A stretch of DNA of 64,000 nucleotides from Pseudomonas bijieensis (GCF_013347965.1 NZ_CP048810.1:2108001-2172000); one strand, 5' to 3'; shown: positions 1 through 9,683, numbered from the stretch's first letter. Made by a program: numbers and translations. The notes: a model not told the origin generated them from the letters alone.

Positions 1-63
1 AAGAATACCGGCAATGACAATGATGCCGATGACGATCAGCCACTCGCGCAGACCGATTTCCAT
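1..63 (-). CDS. zipA: ZipA, cell division protein, N-terminus only
   Basis: Only the first 21 codons are in the window, and the gene runs off the left edge. The reading begins MEIGLREWLIVIGIIVIAG: a short polar start and then a single hydrophobic anchor, which is how pseudomonad ZipA begins. ZipA tethers FtsZ to the inner membrane at the division site. Its position directly downstream of smc on the same strand is the usual Pseudomonas order smc-zipA-ligA. The 258 bases between smc and zipA (64-321) show no gene; they presumably hold the zipA promoter. Confidence 0.88.
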   Translation of the reverse strand, partial: MEIGLREWLIVIGIIVIAGIL

Positions 64-321
64 GTAATCCCGTGCCTCTATAAAAATGCTGAAAAATAAG
101 GGGTTTAGCTATTTGCAAACCGCTTTAAAACGTGGCGCCAACTCTATGTTCTGAATGGCGTTTTGCCCACGCACACGAAAAATTGACATTAAACTAGCAC
201 GACCAAAGATAACTTTACACCGTCTGTCGCACAGGCTCGTGCCCAAACTGTGAATTGAACAACAGGCACAAGGGTAAAAAATACCTACATCGTTCCCGGT
301 AAATGCCCTACAGCCCGTGCT

Positions 322-3300
322 TCAGGCATCCACCATTGCCATGGCCTCCTCCACATCCACCGCCACCAGCCGCGAACAGCCTGGCTCATGCATCGTCACG
401 CCCATCAGCTGATCGGCCATTTCCATGGCGATCTTGTTGTGGGTGATGTAGATGAATTGCACCGTTTCGGACATCTCCTTCACCAGCCGTGCGTAACGGC
501 CTACGTTAGCGTCATCCAACGGTGCATCGACTTCGTCGAGCATGCAGAACGGCGCCGGGTTCAATTTGAAGATGGCAAATACCAGGGCCAATGCGGTCAG
601 CGCCTTCTCGCCACCGGAGAGCAAATGGATGGTGCTGTTCTTCTTGCCAGGAGGACGCGCCATGATGGTCACCCCTGTATCGAGTAAATCTTCGCCCGTC
701 AGTTCCAAGTAGGCGCTGCCTCCACCGAAAACTTTTGGGAAAAGTGCCTGCAAACCGCCGTTGATCTGATCAAAGGTATCCTTGAAGCGGTTGCGGGTTT
801 CCTTGTCGATCTTGCGAATGACGTTTTCCAGGGTCTCCAGCGCCTCGACCAGATCGTCGTTCTGGGCATCCAGGTAGCGCTTGCGCTCGGACTGTTGCTG
901 GTATTCGTCGATGGCCGCCAGGTTGATCGCCCCCAGGCGCTGGATGCGCTGGGCAATGCGCTCCAGTTCCTCCTCGGCTTCCTTTTCGTTCGCCCCGGCC
1001 ACCAGGGTGGCGAGTACGCCATCAAGGTCGTAGCCGTCTTCCAGCAATTGGTCCTGCAAGGCTTTGCGCCGCACCGTCAGCGCCTGCCATTCCATGCGCT
1101 GCTGCTCCATCTGGCCGCGGATCAGTTGCGATTGCTGCTCGGCCTGGCTGCGGCGCTTCTCGGCGTCGCGCAGTTCGCGGTCGGCGTCCTCCAGAGCGAT
1201 CTGCGCCGTCTTGAGCTCCTCGTCGACGCTCATGCGCTTGTCGAGCAACTCTTCGAGCTTGAGACGCAGCTCTTCCAGCGGCGCTTCGCCCTCTTCCAGA
1301 TTGAGGCTCAACTGCTCGCGCTTTTCAGTAAGACGCTCGGACTGCATTTCCAGCCGCTCCAAAGCCTGGCGCGTGGAATCGTGCTGGGCCTTGAGCGAGC
1401 CCAGCCGCACCGCCAACTGATGGGCATGATCCTTGTGCTGGCGTGCTTCCTGACGTACCCGGTCAAGGCGTTCGCGCAGGCTGTCGCGCTGGGCCAGCAG
1501 CAGTTCGCGCTGTTCGGTGTCCAGGGCCATGGCATCGAGGGCTTCCTGCAATTGCAGGCGCGCCTCGCCGATCTGTTCGTGTTCCAGCGCCCGCTGCTCG
1601 CCCAACTCGGCAATTTCTTCTTCGAGACGGGTGCGGCGCAGCGCCAGCTGTTCGACCTTGGCCTTGCCAGCCGACAACTGCGCCTTGAGCTCGCCTTGCT
1701 GGCGCGCTTCGTCCTGCAACAGCCGCCGCAAGTGTTCGCGGCCGTTCTCCTGTTGACGCTGTTGCGCCCGCAGGTTCTGCAATTCGGTTTCCAGGGCTTC
1801 GACGCTGGCCTCGCGCTCTTCGCGCTCGGCACTCAGGTGTTGGATTTCCTGGCCGCGGGCGAGCATGCCGCTCTCGGCTTCGCTGGCCCGGCGCACCCGC
1901 AGGAAATGCCGACCAACCCAGTACCCGTCGCGGCTGATCAGGCTTTCACCAACGGCCAGTTGCCCGCGCAAAGCCAAGGCCTGTTCAAGACTGTCCACCG
2001 GCTTGACCTGCCCCAGCCACGGTGACAGATCGACCTGGGCCTCGACCTTGTCCAGCAGACTCCCGGGGATTCGTACCCCGTCGCCAGCCGGGCTGAGCAG
2101 ACGCAGATCGCCCTGGGTGAAACCTGACAGGTCGAAGCCGCCAAAGTCATCCACCAGCACCGCTTGCAAGTCGGCGCCCAGCACGGTTTCCACCGCCAGT
2201 TCCCAACCGGCATCGACCTTCAAACCTTCGGCCAGTCGCGGACGTTCGGCCAGGTGCTGGTCGCGCAGCCATTCGGCGGTGCCGGTGCCCGGGTCCAACG
2301 CGGCTTGTTGCAAGGCCTCCAGCGAGGCCAGGCGCCCGTTGAGCCGCTGCAATTCGCCCTGGGCCTGTTGTTGGTTCTGCAAGGCCAGTTGCAAGGCTTG
2401 GCGAAGCTGCTCAAGCCGTTCGACCTGGGCATCCTCACTGGCCTGCAAGTCTTCGAGGGTGGCTTCGCTGGTCGCCAGTTGCTCGCTCAGATCCAGAATC
2501 GCGGCGTCTTCCGGGTCCGCCGCGAGCAAGGCGCGTTCTTCGGCCAGGCGACGCTGACGTTCGGCCAGGCGCTCCATGCTGGTTTCCAACTGCTGGATAC
2601 GCGACTGCTGGACTTCAGCCTGACGACGCGGCTCGGCCGAGGTCAGGTTGAAGCTGTCCCATTGTTCTTGCCAGCCGTGCATGCTCAGCTCAGCTTCTTC
2701 CAGGGCCGCGGCAGCCTCTTCAGCGGCGGCACTGGTGATTTCCTGTTCCGGTGTGAGCCGGTCCAGTTCCTCGCCAAGGGTCAGCAGCAGCGTACGGTCG
2801 TGGCCCAGGTGCGATTCGGTCTCCAGACGCGCCCGCTCGGCTTCCTTCAAATCATCCTGCAACTGCCGCAGCCGTTGCTGGCCATGCTGGATGCTCTGCT
2901 CGACCCGGGCGATGTCGCCGCCCACGGAATAGAAGCGCCCCTGCACCAGATTGAAGCGTTCGGACAGGTCATGGTGCCCGTCACGCAGGCGCTCGATGGC
3001 GGCATCGGCGTTACGCTGCTCAGCCACCAGCGCTTCGAAGCTGACCTCCTGGTTGCCGATGATCGCCTCACGCTGGCCGACCTGCTCATTCAACGCCTGC
3101 CAACGCAGGGCCGAGAGCTGCGCCTTGAGCTGGCGCTCCTCGCCCTTGTACTCCTGATACTTCTTGGCCGCCTCGGCCTGACGGTGCAGACGCTCCAACT
3201 GGCGCTCGAGCTCTTCGCGCAGGTCGGTCAGGCGCGCGAGGTTTTCGTGGGTGCGACGAATACGGTTTTCAGTCTCGCGGCGGCGCTCCTTGTATTTGGA

Positions 3301-3810
3301 GATGCCGGCGGCTTCTTCGATAAAGTTGCGCAGGTCCTCGGGCTTGGCCTCGATCAGCTTGGAGATCATGCCCTGTTCGATGATCGAGTAGCTGCGCGGG
3401 CCCAGGCCGGTGCCGAGGAAAATATCGGTGATGTCGCGACGTCGGCACTTGGCACCGTTGAGGAAATAACTGTTCTGGCTGTCGCGGGTCACTTTGCGAC
3501 GAATGGAGATTTCCGCATAGGCCGCGTACTCGCCCACCAGGGTGCTGTCGGAGTTGTCGAACACCAGCTCGATGCTGGCCTGGCTCACCGGCTTGCGGCT
3601 GGTGGAGCCGTTGAAGATGACGTCGGTCATCGACTCGCCGCGCAGGTTCTTGGCCGAGCTCTCGCCCATCACCCAACGCACGGCGTCGATGATGTTCGAC
3701 TTGCCGCACCCATTGGGCCCGACCACCGCCGCCATGTTACTGGGGAAGTTCACCGTGGTCGGGTCGACGAAGGATTTGAACCCCGCCAGCTTGATGCACT
3801 TGAGCCGCAC
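322..3810 (-). CDS. smc: SMC, chromosome segregation ATPase
   Basis: Structural maintenance of chromosomes protein of 1162 residues, the usual bacterial length. It forms a DNA-entrapping ring, in most bacteria with ScpA and ScpB, that organises and segregates the chromosome. The Walker A motif GPNGCGKSN is at residues 31-39. Two long coiled-coil arms rich in E, Q, R and L flank a hinge at about residues 500-640. The C-terminal head has the ABC signature LLSGGEKALTALAL and the Walker B stretch FCMLDEVDAPLDD. Translation starts at a GTG (3810-3808), one base after the stop of the upstream GntR gene, so the two genes are probably cotranscribed and translationally coupled. Confidence 0.97.
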   Translation of the reverse strand: MRLKCIKLAGFKSFVDPTTVNFPSNMAAVVGPNGCGKSNIIDAVRWVMGESSAKNLRGESMTDVIFNGSTSRKPVSQASIELVFDNSDSTLVGEYAAYAEISIRRKVTRDSQNSYFLNGAKCRRRDITDIFLGTGLGPRSYSIIEQGMISKLIEAKPEDLRNFIEEAAGISKYKERRRETENRIRRTHENLARLTDLREELERQLERLHRQAEAAKKYQEYKGEERQLKAQLSALRWQALNEQVGQREAIIGNQEVSFEALVAEQRNADAAIERLRDGHHDLSERFNLVQGRFYSVGGDIARVEQSIQHGQQRLRQLQDDLKEAERARLETESHLGHDRTLLLTLGEELDRLTPEQEITSAAAEEAAAALEEAELSMHGWQEQWDSFNLTSAEPRRQAEVQQSRIQQLETSMERLAERQRRLAEERALLAADPEDAAILDLSEQLATSEATLEDLQASEDAQVERLEQLRQALQLALQNQQQAQGELQRLNGRLASLEALQQAALDPGTGTAEWLRDQHLAERPRLAEGLKVDAGWELAVETVLGADLQAVLVDDFGGFDLSGFTQGDLRLLSPAGDGVRIPGSLLDKVEAQVDLSPWLGQVKPVDSLEQALALRGQLAVGESLISRDGYWVGRHFLRVRRASEAESGMLARGQEIQHLSAEREEREASVEALETELQNLRAQQRQQENGREHLRRLLQDEARQQGELKAQLSAGKAKVEQLALRRTRLEEEIAELGEQRALEHEQIGEARLQLQEALDAMALDTEQRELLLAQRDSLRERLDRVRQEARQHKDHAHQLAVRLGSLKAQHDSTRQALERLEMQSERLTEKREQLSLNLEEGEAPLEELRLKLEELLDKRMSVDEELKTAQIALEDADRELRDAEKRRSQAEQQSQLIRGQMEQQRMEWQALTVRRKALQDQLLEDGYDLDGVLATLVAGANEKEAEEELERIAQRIQRLGAINLAAIDEYQQQSERKRYLDAQNDDLVEALETLENVIRKIDKETRNRFKDTFDQINGGLQALFPKVFGGGSAYLELTGEDLLDTGVTIMARPPGKKNSTIHLLSGGEKALTALALVFAIFKLNPAPFCMLDEVDAPLDDANVGRYARLVKEMSETVQFIYITHNKIAMEMADQLMGVTMHEPGCSRLVAVDVEEAMAMVDA

Positions 3811-3811
3811 G

Positions 3812-4471
3812 TCAGGCCGCCGTCAGGGCAGAAACCACCAGATCGCAGCTGCGCTGGGCGTAGGCCGTGAGCACGATGCGGATCTGCGGCAAATCACGGG
3901 CCAGCACGGCGGCAAGCAGGCGCTGGAACAGGTCGAGGAACTCGCTCATTTCCGCCTTGCGCTGCTCCAGAGCCAGGAAATAGGCACGGCTCATGGCCGG
4001 CTGCAGGTTCTCGACGGTTTCCTGCAGGTACGGGTTGTTGGCAAAGGGATAGGCGGCGCGCATCACGCTGAAGCTTTCATCGACGAAGGTGCGGATGTCC
4101 TGACGCGCGTAGGCCTCGTTGAGACGCTGCTGGATCGCCACGAACGGCGCCATGTCGGCTTGTTCTTTCCAGCCATGGGCCACGGCGTTGCCCAGCAGGA
4201 TGTACAGCTCGCTCATCAGCGCGCAGAGGCTGCGCACCTTGTGTTCGGTGAGTTCGGTGACGTGGGCGCCACGGCGCGGCAGGATCGCGATCAAATGGCG
4301 TCGCTCCAGGATCAGCAAGGCCTCGCGGACCGAGCCGCGGCTGACGTTGAGCGCCAGCGTGACCTTCTGCTCCTGGATGCGCTCTCCCGGTTTCATTTCG
4401 CCGCGAATGATGCGTTCGGCGAGGTGATGGGCGATTTGCTCGGCGAGGCTGTCCGGGGCCTTGAACGTCAT
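3812..4471 (-). CDS. GntR family (FCD) transcriptional regulator, probable regulator of xdhABC
   Basis: Protein of 219 residues. The N-terminal winged helix (residues 8-75, including the recognition segment VSRGSVREALLILERR) is typical of the FadR/GntR family, and the all-helical FCD ligand domain follows (about 85-212). It sits between smc, which it precedes by one base, and the divergent xdhABC-guaD operon. The shared 379-base gap holds inverted repeats suited to a GntR dimer (4758-4811), so regulation of purine catabolism is the likely role. The effector is unknown; a purine or a catabolite of one is the obvious guess. Confidence 0.9.
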   Translation of the reverse strand: MTFKAPDSLAEQIAHHLAERIIRGEMKPGERIQEQKVTLALNVSRGSVREALLILERRHLIAILPRRGAHVTELTEHKVRSLCALMSELYILLGNAVAHGWKEQADMAPFVAIQQRLNEAYARQDIRTFVDESFSVMRAAYPFANNPYLQETVENLQPAMSRAYFLALEQRKAEMSEFLDLFQRLLAAVLARDLPQIRIVLTAYAQRSCDLVVSALTAA

Positions 4472-4556
4472 GGTTGTCCTTCAAACTCTTCGATCTGCAC
4501 AAGCGGCGCAGTGTAGCGCACTCGACACGTCATGGCGCAGGGCCTGCACCGGGTTT

Positions 4557-4573
4557 TTGGCACGATTCAAGCA
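4557..4573 (+). promoter_or_regulatory. Possible sigma-54 (-24/-12) promoter upstream of xdhA
   Basis: The stretch TTGGCACGATTCAAGCA has GG and GC exactly ten bases apart and a strong -24 half (TTGGCAC). The -12 half (AAGCA) departs from the TTGCA consensus. It lies about 280 bases upstream of xdhA, and a REP pair lies in between. Nitrogen control of purine catabolism would make sense, but the single weak half and the distance leave this tentative. The rest of the gap 4472-4850 holds the REP pair and the operator repeats listed separately; no gene is seen. Confidence 0.3.
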
Positions 4574-4617
4574 AAAAGTTTGAGCCTCATCCTGAAACAG
4601 AACCTGTGGAAGAACCT

Positions 4618-4709
4618 GTGGGAGCGAGCTTGCTCGCGATAGCGGTCTGTCAGCTTGCATCCATACTGAATGTACCGCCGTCATCACGAGCAAGCTCGGC
4701 TCCCACAGG
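4618..4709. repeat. REP pair (BIME), inverted orientation
   Basis: Two copies of the fluorescens-type REP core face each other: GTGGGAGCGAGCTTGCTCGCGA at the left, and its inverse ending GCTCCCACAGG at the right, about 45 bases apart. Each can form a hairpin. The pair lies in the gap between the GntR gene and xdhA. Confidence 0.9.
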
Positions 4710-4757
4710 GTTCTACAGTATCCATAGAGCGCTGTTCATCGACCAAATGAACTTTCC

Positions 4758-4811
4758 TGACCTTTAAGTCAGAAAATCGTTGACCGAAAAGTCAGACCTG
4801 ATAAATTCAGG
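4758..4811 (+). promoter_or_regulatory. Tandem operator repeats upstream of xdhA
   Basis: Two near-identical inverted repeats, TGACCTTTAAGTCA (4758-4771) and TGACCGAAAAGTCA (4781-4794), share the form TGAC-N6-GTCA and lie 23 bases apart centre to centre. A third inverted repeat, CCTGATAAATTCAGG (4797-4811), follows. Their position 40-90 bases before the xdhA start, in the gap shared with a divergent GntR gene, makes them the natural binding sites of that regulator. Binding is inferred. Confidence 0.65.
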
Positions 4812-4850
4812 CCCAGTCGGTACAACAATAATGAGTCTGCGAGGCCTTCC

Positions 4851-6305
4851 GTGATCCAGTTTTTACTCAACCAGGAACTCCGTAGCGAGCACGCCCTGGA
4901 CCCGAACCTGACCGTGCTCAACTATTTGCGCGAACACGTTGGTAAACCAGGCACCAAGGAAGGCTGCGCCAGCGGCGACTGTGGCGCGTGCACTGTGGTG
5001 GTGGGCGAATTGCACACGGACGAAAAAGGCCAGGCGCGCATTCGCTATCGCAGCCTCAATTCGTGCCTGACTTTCGTCTCGTCCTTGCACGGCAAGCAAC
5101 TGATCAGCGTCGAAGACCTCAAGCACCAGGGCCAATTGCACAGCGTCCAGCAGGCGATGGTCGATTGCCACGGCTCGCAATGCGGTTTCTGCACCCCGGG
5201 TTTCGTCATGTCGCTGTTCGCCCTGCAAAAGAACAGCGAGCACGCCGACGCCCACCAGGCCCACGAAGCCTTGGCCGGCAACCTGTGCCGTTGCACCGGC
5301 TACCGGCCGATCCTGGCCGCCGCCGAGCAGGCCTGCTGCGGCAAGCCAGCGGACCAGTTCGACGCCCGCGAGACCGAGACCATCGCCCGTCTCAAAGCCA
5401 TCGCCCCGACCGAGACCGGCGAGCTCAATAGCGGCGACAAGCGCTGCCTGGTGCCGCTGACCGTGGCCGACCTGGCCGATCTCTACGACGCTTACCCCCA
5501 GGCACGGCTGTTGGCCGGTGGTACCGACCTGGCCCTGGAAGTCACGCAGTTCCACCGGACCCTGCCGGTGATGATCTACGTAGGCAACGTCGCTGAACTC
5601 AAGCGCATCGAGCGTTTCGACGATCGCCTGGAGATCGGCGCCGCCACTCCGCTTTCCGATTGCTACGAGGCCTTGAAAGCCGAATACCCGGACTTCGGCG
5701 AACTGCTGCAGCGCTTCGCCTCGCTGCAAATCCGCAACCAGGGCACCCTGGGCGGCAACATCGGCAACGCCTCGCCGATTGGCGACTCGCCGCCCCTGCT
5801 GATCGCCCTCGGCGCGCAGATCGTGTTGTGCAAAGGCCAGACCCGTCGCACCCTGGCCCTGGAAGACTATTTCATCGATTACCGGGTCACCGCCCGCCAG
5901 GAAAGCGAATTCATCGAAAAGATCATCGTGCCCCGGGCCAGTGCCGAACAGGCGTTCCGCGCCTACAAGGTATCCAAGCGCCTGGATGATGACATTTCCG
6001 CCGTGTGCGCGGCGTTCAACCTGCGCATCGACAACGGCGTGGTCCGCGACGCCCGCGTGGCCTTCGGCGGGATGGCCGCGACACCCAAGCGCGCCACGCA
6101 TTGTGAAGCCGCCTTGATCGGCGCCCAGTGGAACGACAGCACGGTCGAGCGCGCCTGCGCGGCCCTGGCCGAGGATTTCACACCACTGTCGGATTTCCGC
6201 GCCAGCAAGGAATACCGCCTGCTCAGCGCCCGCAATCTGTTGCGCAAGTACTTCATCGAACTGCAAACGCCGCACATCGAGACTCGGGTGACCGCTTATG
6301 TCTAA
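4851..6305 (+). CDS. xdhA: Xanthine dehydrogenase small subunit (FeS and FAD)
   Basis: XdhA, 484 residues, the electron-transfer subunit of the enzyme that oxidises hypoxanthine to xanthine and urate. The N-terminal [2Fe-2S] cluster cysteines are Cys39, Cys44, Cys47 and Cys72. The second [2Fe-2S] domain has CGFC at 111-114 and CRC at 146-148. The FAD-binding domain begins near residue 195 (LLAGGTDLALEV), and the CO dehydrogenase flavoprotein C-terminal domain ends the chain. The start is a GTG. The stop overlaps the xdhB start by 8 bases, implying translational coupling. Confidence 0.96.
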   Translation: MIQFLLNQELRSEHALDPNLTVLNYLREHVGKPGTKEGCASGDCGACTVVVGELHTDEKGQARIRYRSLNSCLTFVSSLHGKQLISVEDLKHQGQLHSVQQAMVDCHGSQCGFCTPGFVMSLFALQKNSEHADAHQAHEALAGNLCRCTGYRPILAAAEQACCGKPADQFDARETETIARLKAIAPTETGELNSGDKRCLVPLTVADLADLYDAYPQARLLAGGTDLALEVTQFHRTLPVMIYVGNVAELKRIERFDDRLEIGAATPLSDCYEALKAEYPDFGELLQRFASLQIRNQGTLGGNIGNASPIGDSPPLLIALGAQIVLCKGQTRRTLALEDYFIDYRVTARQESEFIEKIIVPRASAEQAFRAYKVSKRLDDDISAVCAAFNLRIDNGVVRDARVAFGGMAATPKRATHCEAALIGAQWNDSTVERACAALAEDFTPLSDFRASKEYRLLSARNLLRKYFIELQTPHIETRVTAYV

Positions 6306-8697
6306 CCATCACGCCGTAGAAAAGACCCAAGCCGAACTGGCCGAGCTGTTCGCCCGCGACCTGAGCACCGGCGTGGGCCGCAGCGTCAAGCATGACAGCG
6401 CCGCCAAGCATGTGTCCGGCGAGGCGCAGTACATCGATGACCGCCTGGAATTCCCCAACCAGTTGCACGTCTATGCCCGGCTGTCGGACCGCGCTCACGC
6501 CCGGATCCTGCGCATCGACACTGCGCCCTGCTACGCCTTCGAAGGCGTGCGCATCGCCATCACCCACGCAGACATTCCGGGCCTGAAGGACATCGGCCCG
6601 TTGCTGCCCGGCGATCCGCTGCTGGCCATCGATGACGTGCAGTTCGTCGGCCAACCGGTGCTGGCCGTCGCCGCCAAGGATCTGGAAACCGCGTGCAAGG
6701 CCGCCATGGCGGCCATCGTCGAGTACGAAGACCTGGAACCGGTGCTGGATGTGGTCGAAGCCTTGCGCAAACGACACTTCGTGCTCGACAGCCACACCCA
6801 CCAACGGGGTGATTCGGCCACGGCCCTGGCAAGCGCCGAGCACCGTATCCAAGGCTCGCTGCACATCGGCGGCCAGGAACACTTTTACCTGGAAACCCAG
6901 ATTTCCTCGGTGATGCCCACCGAAGACGGCGGCATGCTCGTCTACTGCTCGACACAGAATCCCACCGAGGTGCAGAAGCTGGTGGCCGAGGTACTGGGCG
7001 TGTCGATGAACAAAGTCGTGGTGGACATGCGCCGCATGGGCGGCGGCTTTGGCGGCAAGGAAACCCAGGCCGCCAGCCCGGCATGCCTGTGCGCGGTCAT
7101 CGCCCACCTCACCGGCCAGCCGACCAAGATGCGCCTGCCGCGTGTGGAAGACATGCTGATGACCGGCAAGCGCCACCCGTTCTACATCGAATACGACGTG
7201 GGCTTCGACAGCACCGGGCGCCTGCACGGCATCGCCCTGGAACTGGCCGGCAACTGCGGTTGCTCGCCGGACCTGTCGGCGTCGATCGTCGACCGGGCGA
7301 TGTTCCATGCCGACAACGCCTATTACCTGGGCGACGCGACCATCAACGGCCACCGCTGCAAGACCAACACCGCGTCGAACACCGCTTACCGAGGTTTCGG
7401 CGGGCCGCAAGGCATGGTCGCCATCGAAGAGGTGATGGACGCCATCGCCCGGCACCTGGGCCTCGATCCGCTGGCGGTGCGCAAGGCCAACTACTACGGC
7501 AAGACCGAGCGCAACGTCACTCACTACTACCAGACCGTCGAGCACAACATGCTCGAGGAAATGACCGCCGAACTTGAGCAAAGCAGCCAGTACGCCGAAC
7601 GCCGCGAAGCGATCCGTCGCTACAACGCCAACAGCCCTGTGCTGAAAAAAGGCTTGGCGCTGACCCCGGTGAAATTCGGTATTTCGTTCACCGCCAGTTT
7701 CCTCAACCAGGCAGGTGCCTTGATCCACGTCTACACCGACGGCAGCATCCACCTGAACCATGGCGGCACGGAAATGGGCCAGGGCCTGAACACCAAGGTC
7801 GCGCAAGTGGTGGCCGAGGTATTCCAGGTGGAAATGGACCGAGTGCAGATCACCGCGACCAACACCGACAAGGTGCCAAACACCTCACCCACCGCCGCAT
7901 CCAGTGGCGCCGACCTGAACGGCAAGGCCGCGCAGAATGCCGCCGAAACCATCAAGCGGCGCCTGGTGGAGTTCGCCGCGCGGCAATACAAGGTCAGCGA
8001 AGAAGACGTGGAATTCCACAACGGCCATGTGCGGGTGCGCGATCACATCCTGACGTTCGAGGCGCTGGTGCAGCAGGCGTATTTCGCCCAGGTCTCGTTG
8101 TCGAGCACCGGTTTCTACAAGACCCCGAAAATCTACTACGACCGCAGCCAGGCCCGTGGCCGGCCGTTCTATTACTACGCCTTTGGCGCGGCCTGTGCCG
8201 AAGTGATCGTCGACACCCTCACCGGCGAGTACAAGATGCTGCGCACCGACATCCTCCACGACGTCGGCGCCTCGCTGAACCCGGCCATCGACATCGGCCA
8301 GGTCGAGGGCGGCTTCATCCAGGGCATGGGCTGGCTGACCATGGAAGAGCTGGTGTGGAACGACAAGGGCAAGCTGATGACCAACGGTCCGGCCAGCTAC
8401 AAGATTCCCGCCGTGGCCGACATGCCACTGGATCTGCGGGTCAAGCTGGTGGAAAACCGCAAGAACCCCGAAGACACGGTGTTCCACTCCAAGGCCGTGG
8501 GCGAACCGCCGTTCATGCTTGGCATCGCCGCGTGGTGCGCGATCAAGGACGCCGTGGCGAGCCTGGGGGATTACCAGCACCAACCGAAAATCGACGCCCC
8601 GGCGACACCGGAGCGGGTGTTGTGGGGGTGCGAGCAGATGCGCGGGTTGAGGGTGGCGAAGGTTGGGGAAGCTGAAACCGAGTTGGCTTCGCTCTAG
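6298..8697 (+). CDS. xdhB: Xanthine dehydrogenase large subunit (molybdopterin)
   Basis: XdhB, 799 residues, carries the molybdenum cofactor and the purine-binding active site. Seen are the conserved loops GGGFGGKE (248-255) and RGFGGPQ (365-371), and VGEPPF near the C-terminus with the catalytic base Glu736. All key positions of the family are intact. It is the second gene of the xdhABC-guaD operon and overlaps xdhA. Confidence 0.96.
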   Translation: MSNHHAVEKTQAELAELFARDLSTGVGRSVKHDSAAKHVSGEAQYIDDRLEFPNQLHVYARLSDRAHARILRIDTAPCYAFEGVRIAITHADIPGLKDIGPLLPGDPLLAIDDVQFVGQPVLAVAAKDLETACKAAMAAIVEYEDLEPVLDVVEALRKRHFVLDSHTHQRGDSATALASAEHRIQGSLHIGGQEHFYLETQISSVMPTEDGGMLVYCSTQNPTEVQKLVAEVLGVSMNKVVVDMRRMGGGFGGKETQAASPACLCAVIAHLTGQPTKMRLPRVEDMLMTGKRHPFYIEYDVGFDSTGRLHGIALELAGNCGCSPDLSASIVDRAMFHADNAYYLGDATINGHRCKTNTASNTAYRGFGGPQGMVAIEEVMDAIARHLGLDPLAVRKANYYGKTERNVTHYYQTVEHNMLEEMTAELEQSSQYAERREAIRRYNANSPVLKKGLALTPVKFGISFTASFLNQAGALIHVYTDGSIHLNHGGTEMGQGLNTKVAQVVAEVFQVEMDRVQITATNTDKVPNTSPTAASSGADLNGKAAQNAAETIKRRLVEFAARQYKVSEEDVEFHNGHVRVRDHILTFEALVQQAYFAQVSLSSTGFYKTPKIYYDRSQARGRPFYYYAFGAACAEVIVDTLTGEYKMLRTDILHDVGASLNPAIDIGQVEGGFIQGMGWLTMEELVWNDKGKLMTNGPASYKIPAVADMPLDLRVKLVENRKNPEDTVFHSKAVGEPPFMLGIAAWCAIKDAVASLGDYQHQPKIDAPATPERVLWGCEQMRGLRVAKVGEAETELASL

Positions 8698-8712
8698 GAC
8701 CGTGGCGCAGCC

Positions 8713-8785
8713 TCATCGCGAGCAGGCTCGCTCCCACAGAGAATGGTGAACACCAGCCAATGTGGGAGCGAGCCTGCTCACGATG
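8713..8785. repeat. REP pair (BIME)
   Basis: Two opposed REP cores in the 124-base gap between xdhB and xdhC: CATCGCGAGCAGGCTCGCTC on the left and its inverse on the right, about 20 bases apart. The pair sits inside the operon and may lower expression of the downstream genes. Confidence 0.9.
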
Positions 8786-8821
8786 AGGCCCGAACAGACA
8801 ACAGAAATGTTGAGGTGAACT

Positions 8822-9664
8822 ATGTACAACTGGATCAGCGCCCTCGCCGACCTGCAAGATCGCGGCGAACCCTGCGTGCTGGTGACGATCATCGAAGAGC
8901 TCGGCTCCACCCCGCGCAACGCCGGTTCGAAGATGGTCATCAGCGCCAGCCAGGCGTTCGACACCATCGGTGGCGGGCACCTGGAATACAAGGCCATGGA
9001 GATTGCCCGGGACATGCTCGCCAGCGGCCAGCAAAGCACCCATCTGGAACGCTTCAGCCTCGGCGCCAGCCTGGGCCAGTGCTGCGGCGGTGTGACCGTG
9101 TTGTTGTTCGAACCCATGGGTCAGGTCCAGGCGCAGATCGCCGTATTCGGCGCCGGCCATGTCGGTCGTGCCTTGGTGCCGTTGCTGGCGAGCCTGCCCT
9201 GCAAGGTGCGCTGGATCGACTCGCGGGAAGCCGAGTTTCCCGAACACCTGCCCCACGGCGTGCGCAAGATCGTGACTGAAGACCCGCTGGATGAAGTCGA
9301 CGAATTGCCCGCCGGCAGTTACTGCATCGTCATGACCCACAACCACCAGCTCGACCTGGAGCTGAGCGCCGCGATTCTCAAGCGCAACGATTTTGCCTAC
9401 TTCGGCCTGATCGGCTCGAAGACCAAGCGGGTCAAGTTCGAACATCGCCTGCGTGATCGGGGTTTCGACAGCACCACCTTGCAGCGCATGCGCTGCCCGA
9501 TGGGCATCGGCGAAGTCAAAGGCAAATTGCCTGTGGAAATCGCCATCTCTATCGCCGGCGAAATCATCGCCACCTATAACGCCGATTTCGGCCAGCACAC
9601 CGCCCGCGCCGAACCGATTGCCAAGCTGCTACCGGCCTCGCGCCGTAGCCAGGCGAACCGTTGA
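8822..9664 (+). CDS. xdhC: XdhC, molybdenum cofactor insertion and maturation factor
   Basis: XdhC/CoxI family, 280 residues. These proteins bind and sulfurate the molybdenum cofactor and deliver it to the large subunit of xanthine dehydrogenase. The N-terminal half has GGGHLEYKAMEIAR and the cysteine pair of QCCGGV. The C-terminal Rossmann-like half has the glycine motif VFGAGHVGRALV and the segment YFGLIGSKTKR. It lies downstream of xdhAB as in other proteobacteria. Confidence 0.95.
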   Translation: MYNWISALADLQDRGEPCVLVTIIEELGSTPRNAGSKMVISASQAFDTIGGGHLEYKAMEIARDMLASGQQSTHLERFSLGASLGQCCGGVTVLLFEPMGQVQAQIAVFGAGHVGRALVPLLASLPCKVRWIDSREAEFPEHLPHGVRKIVTEDPLDEVDELPAGSYCIVMTHNHQLDLELSAAILKRNDFAYFGLIGSKTKRVKFEHRLRDRGFDSTTLQRMRCPMGIGEVKGKLPVEIAISIAGEIIATYNADFGQHTARAEPIAKLLPASRRSQANR

Positions 9665-9683
9665 ACAATCGTTGAGTATTCCC

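Noticed and set aside
2164..3870. Long open frame (568 codons) on the plus strand opposite smc
   Set aside because: It is antisense to the certain smc gene and results from high GC and codon bias; the product has no recognisable domain.
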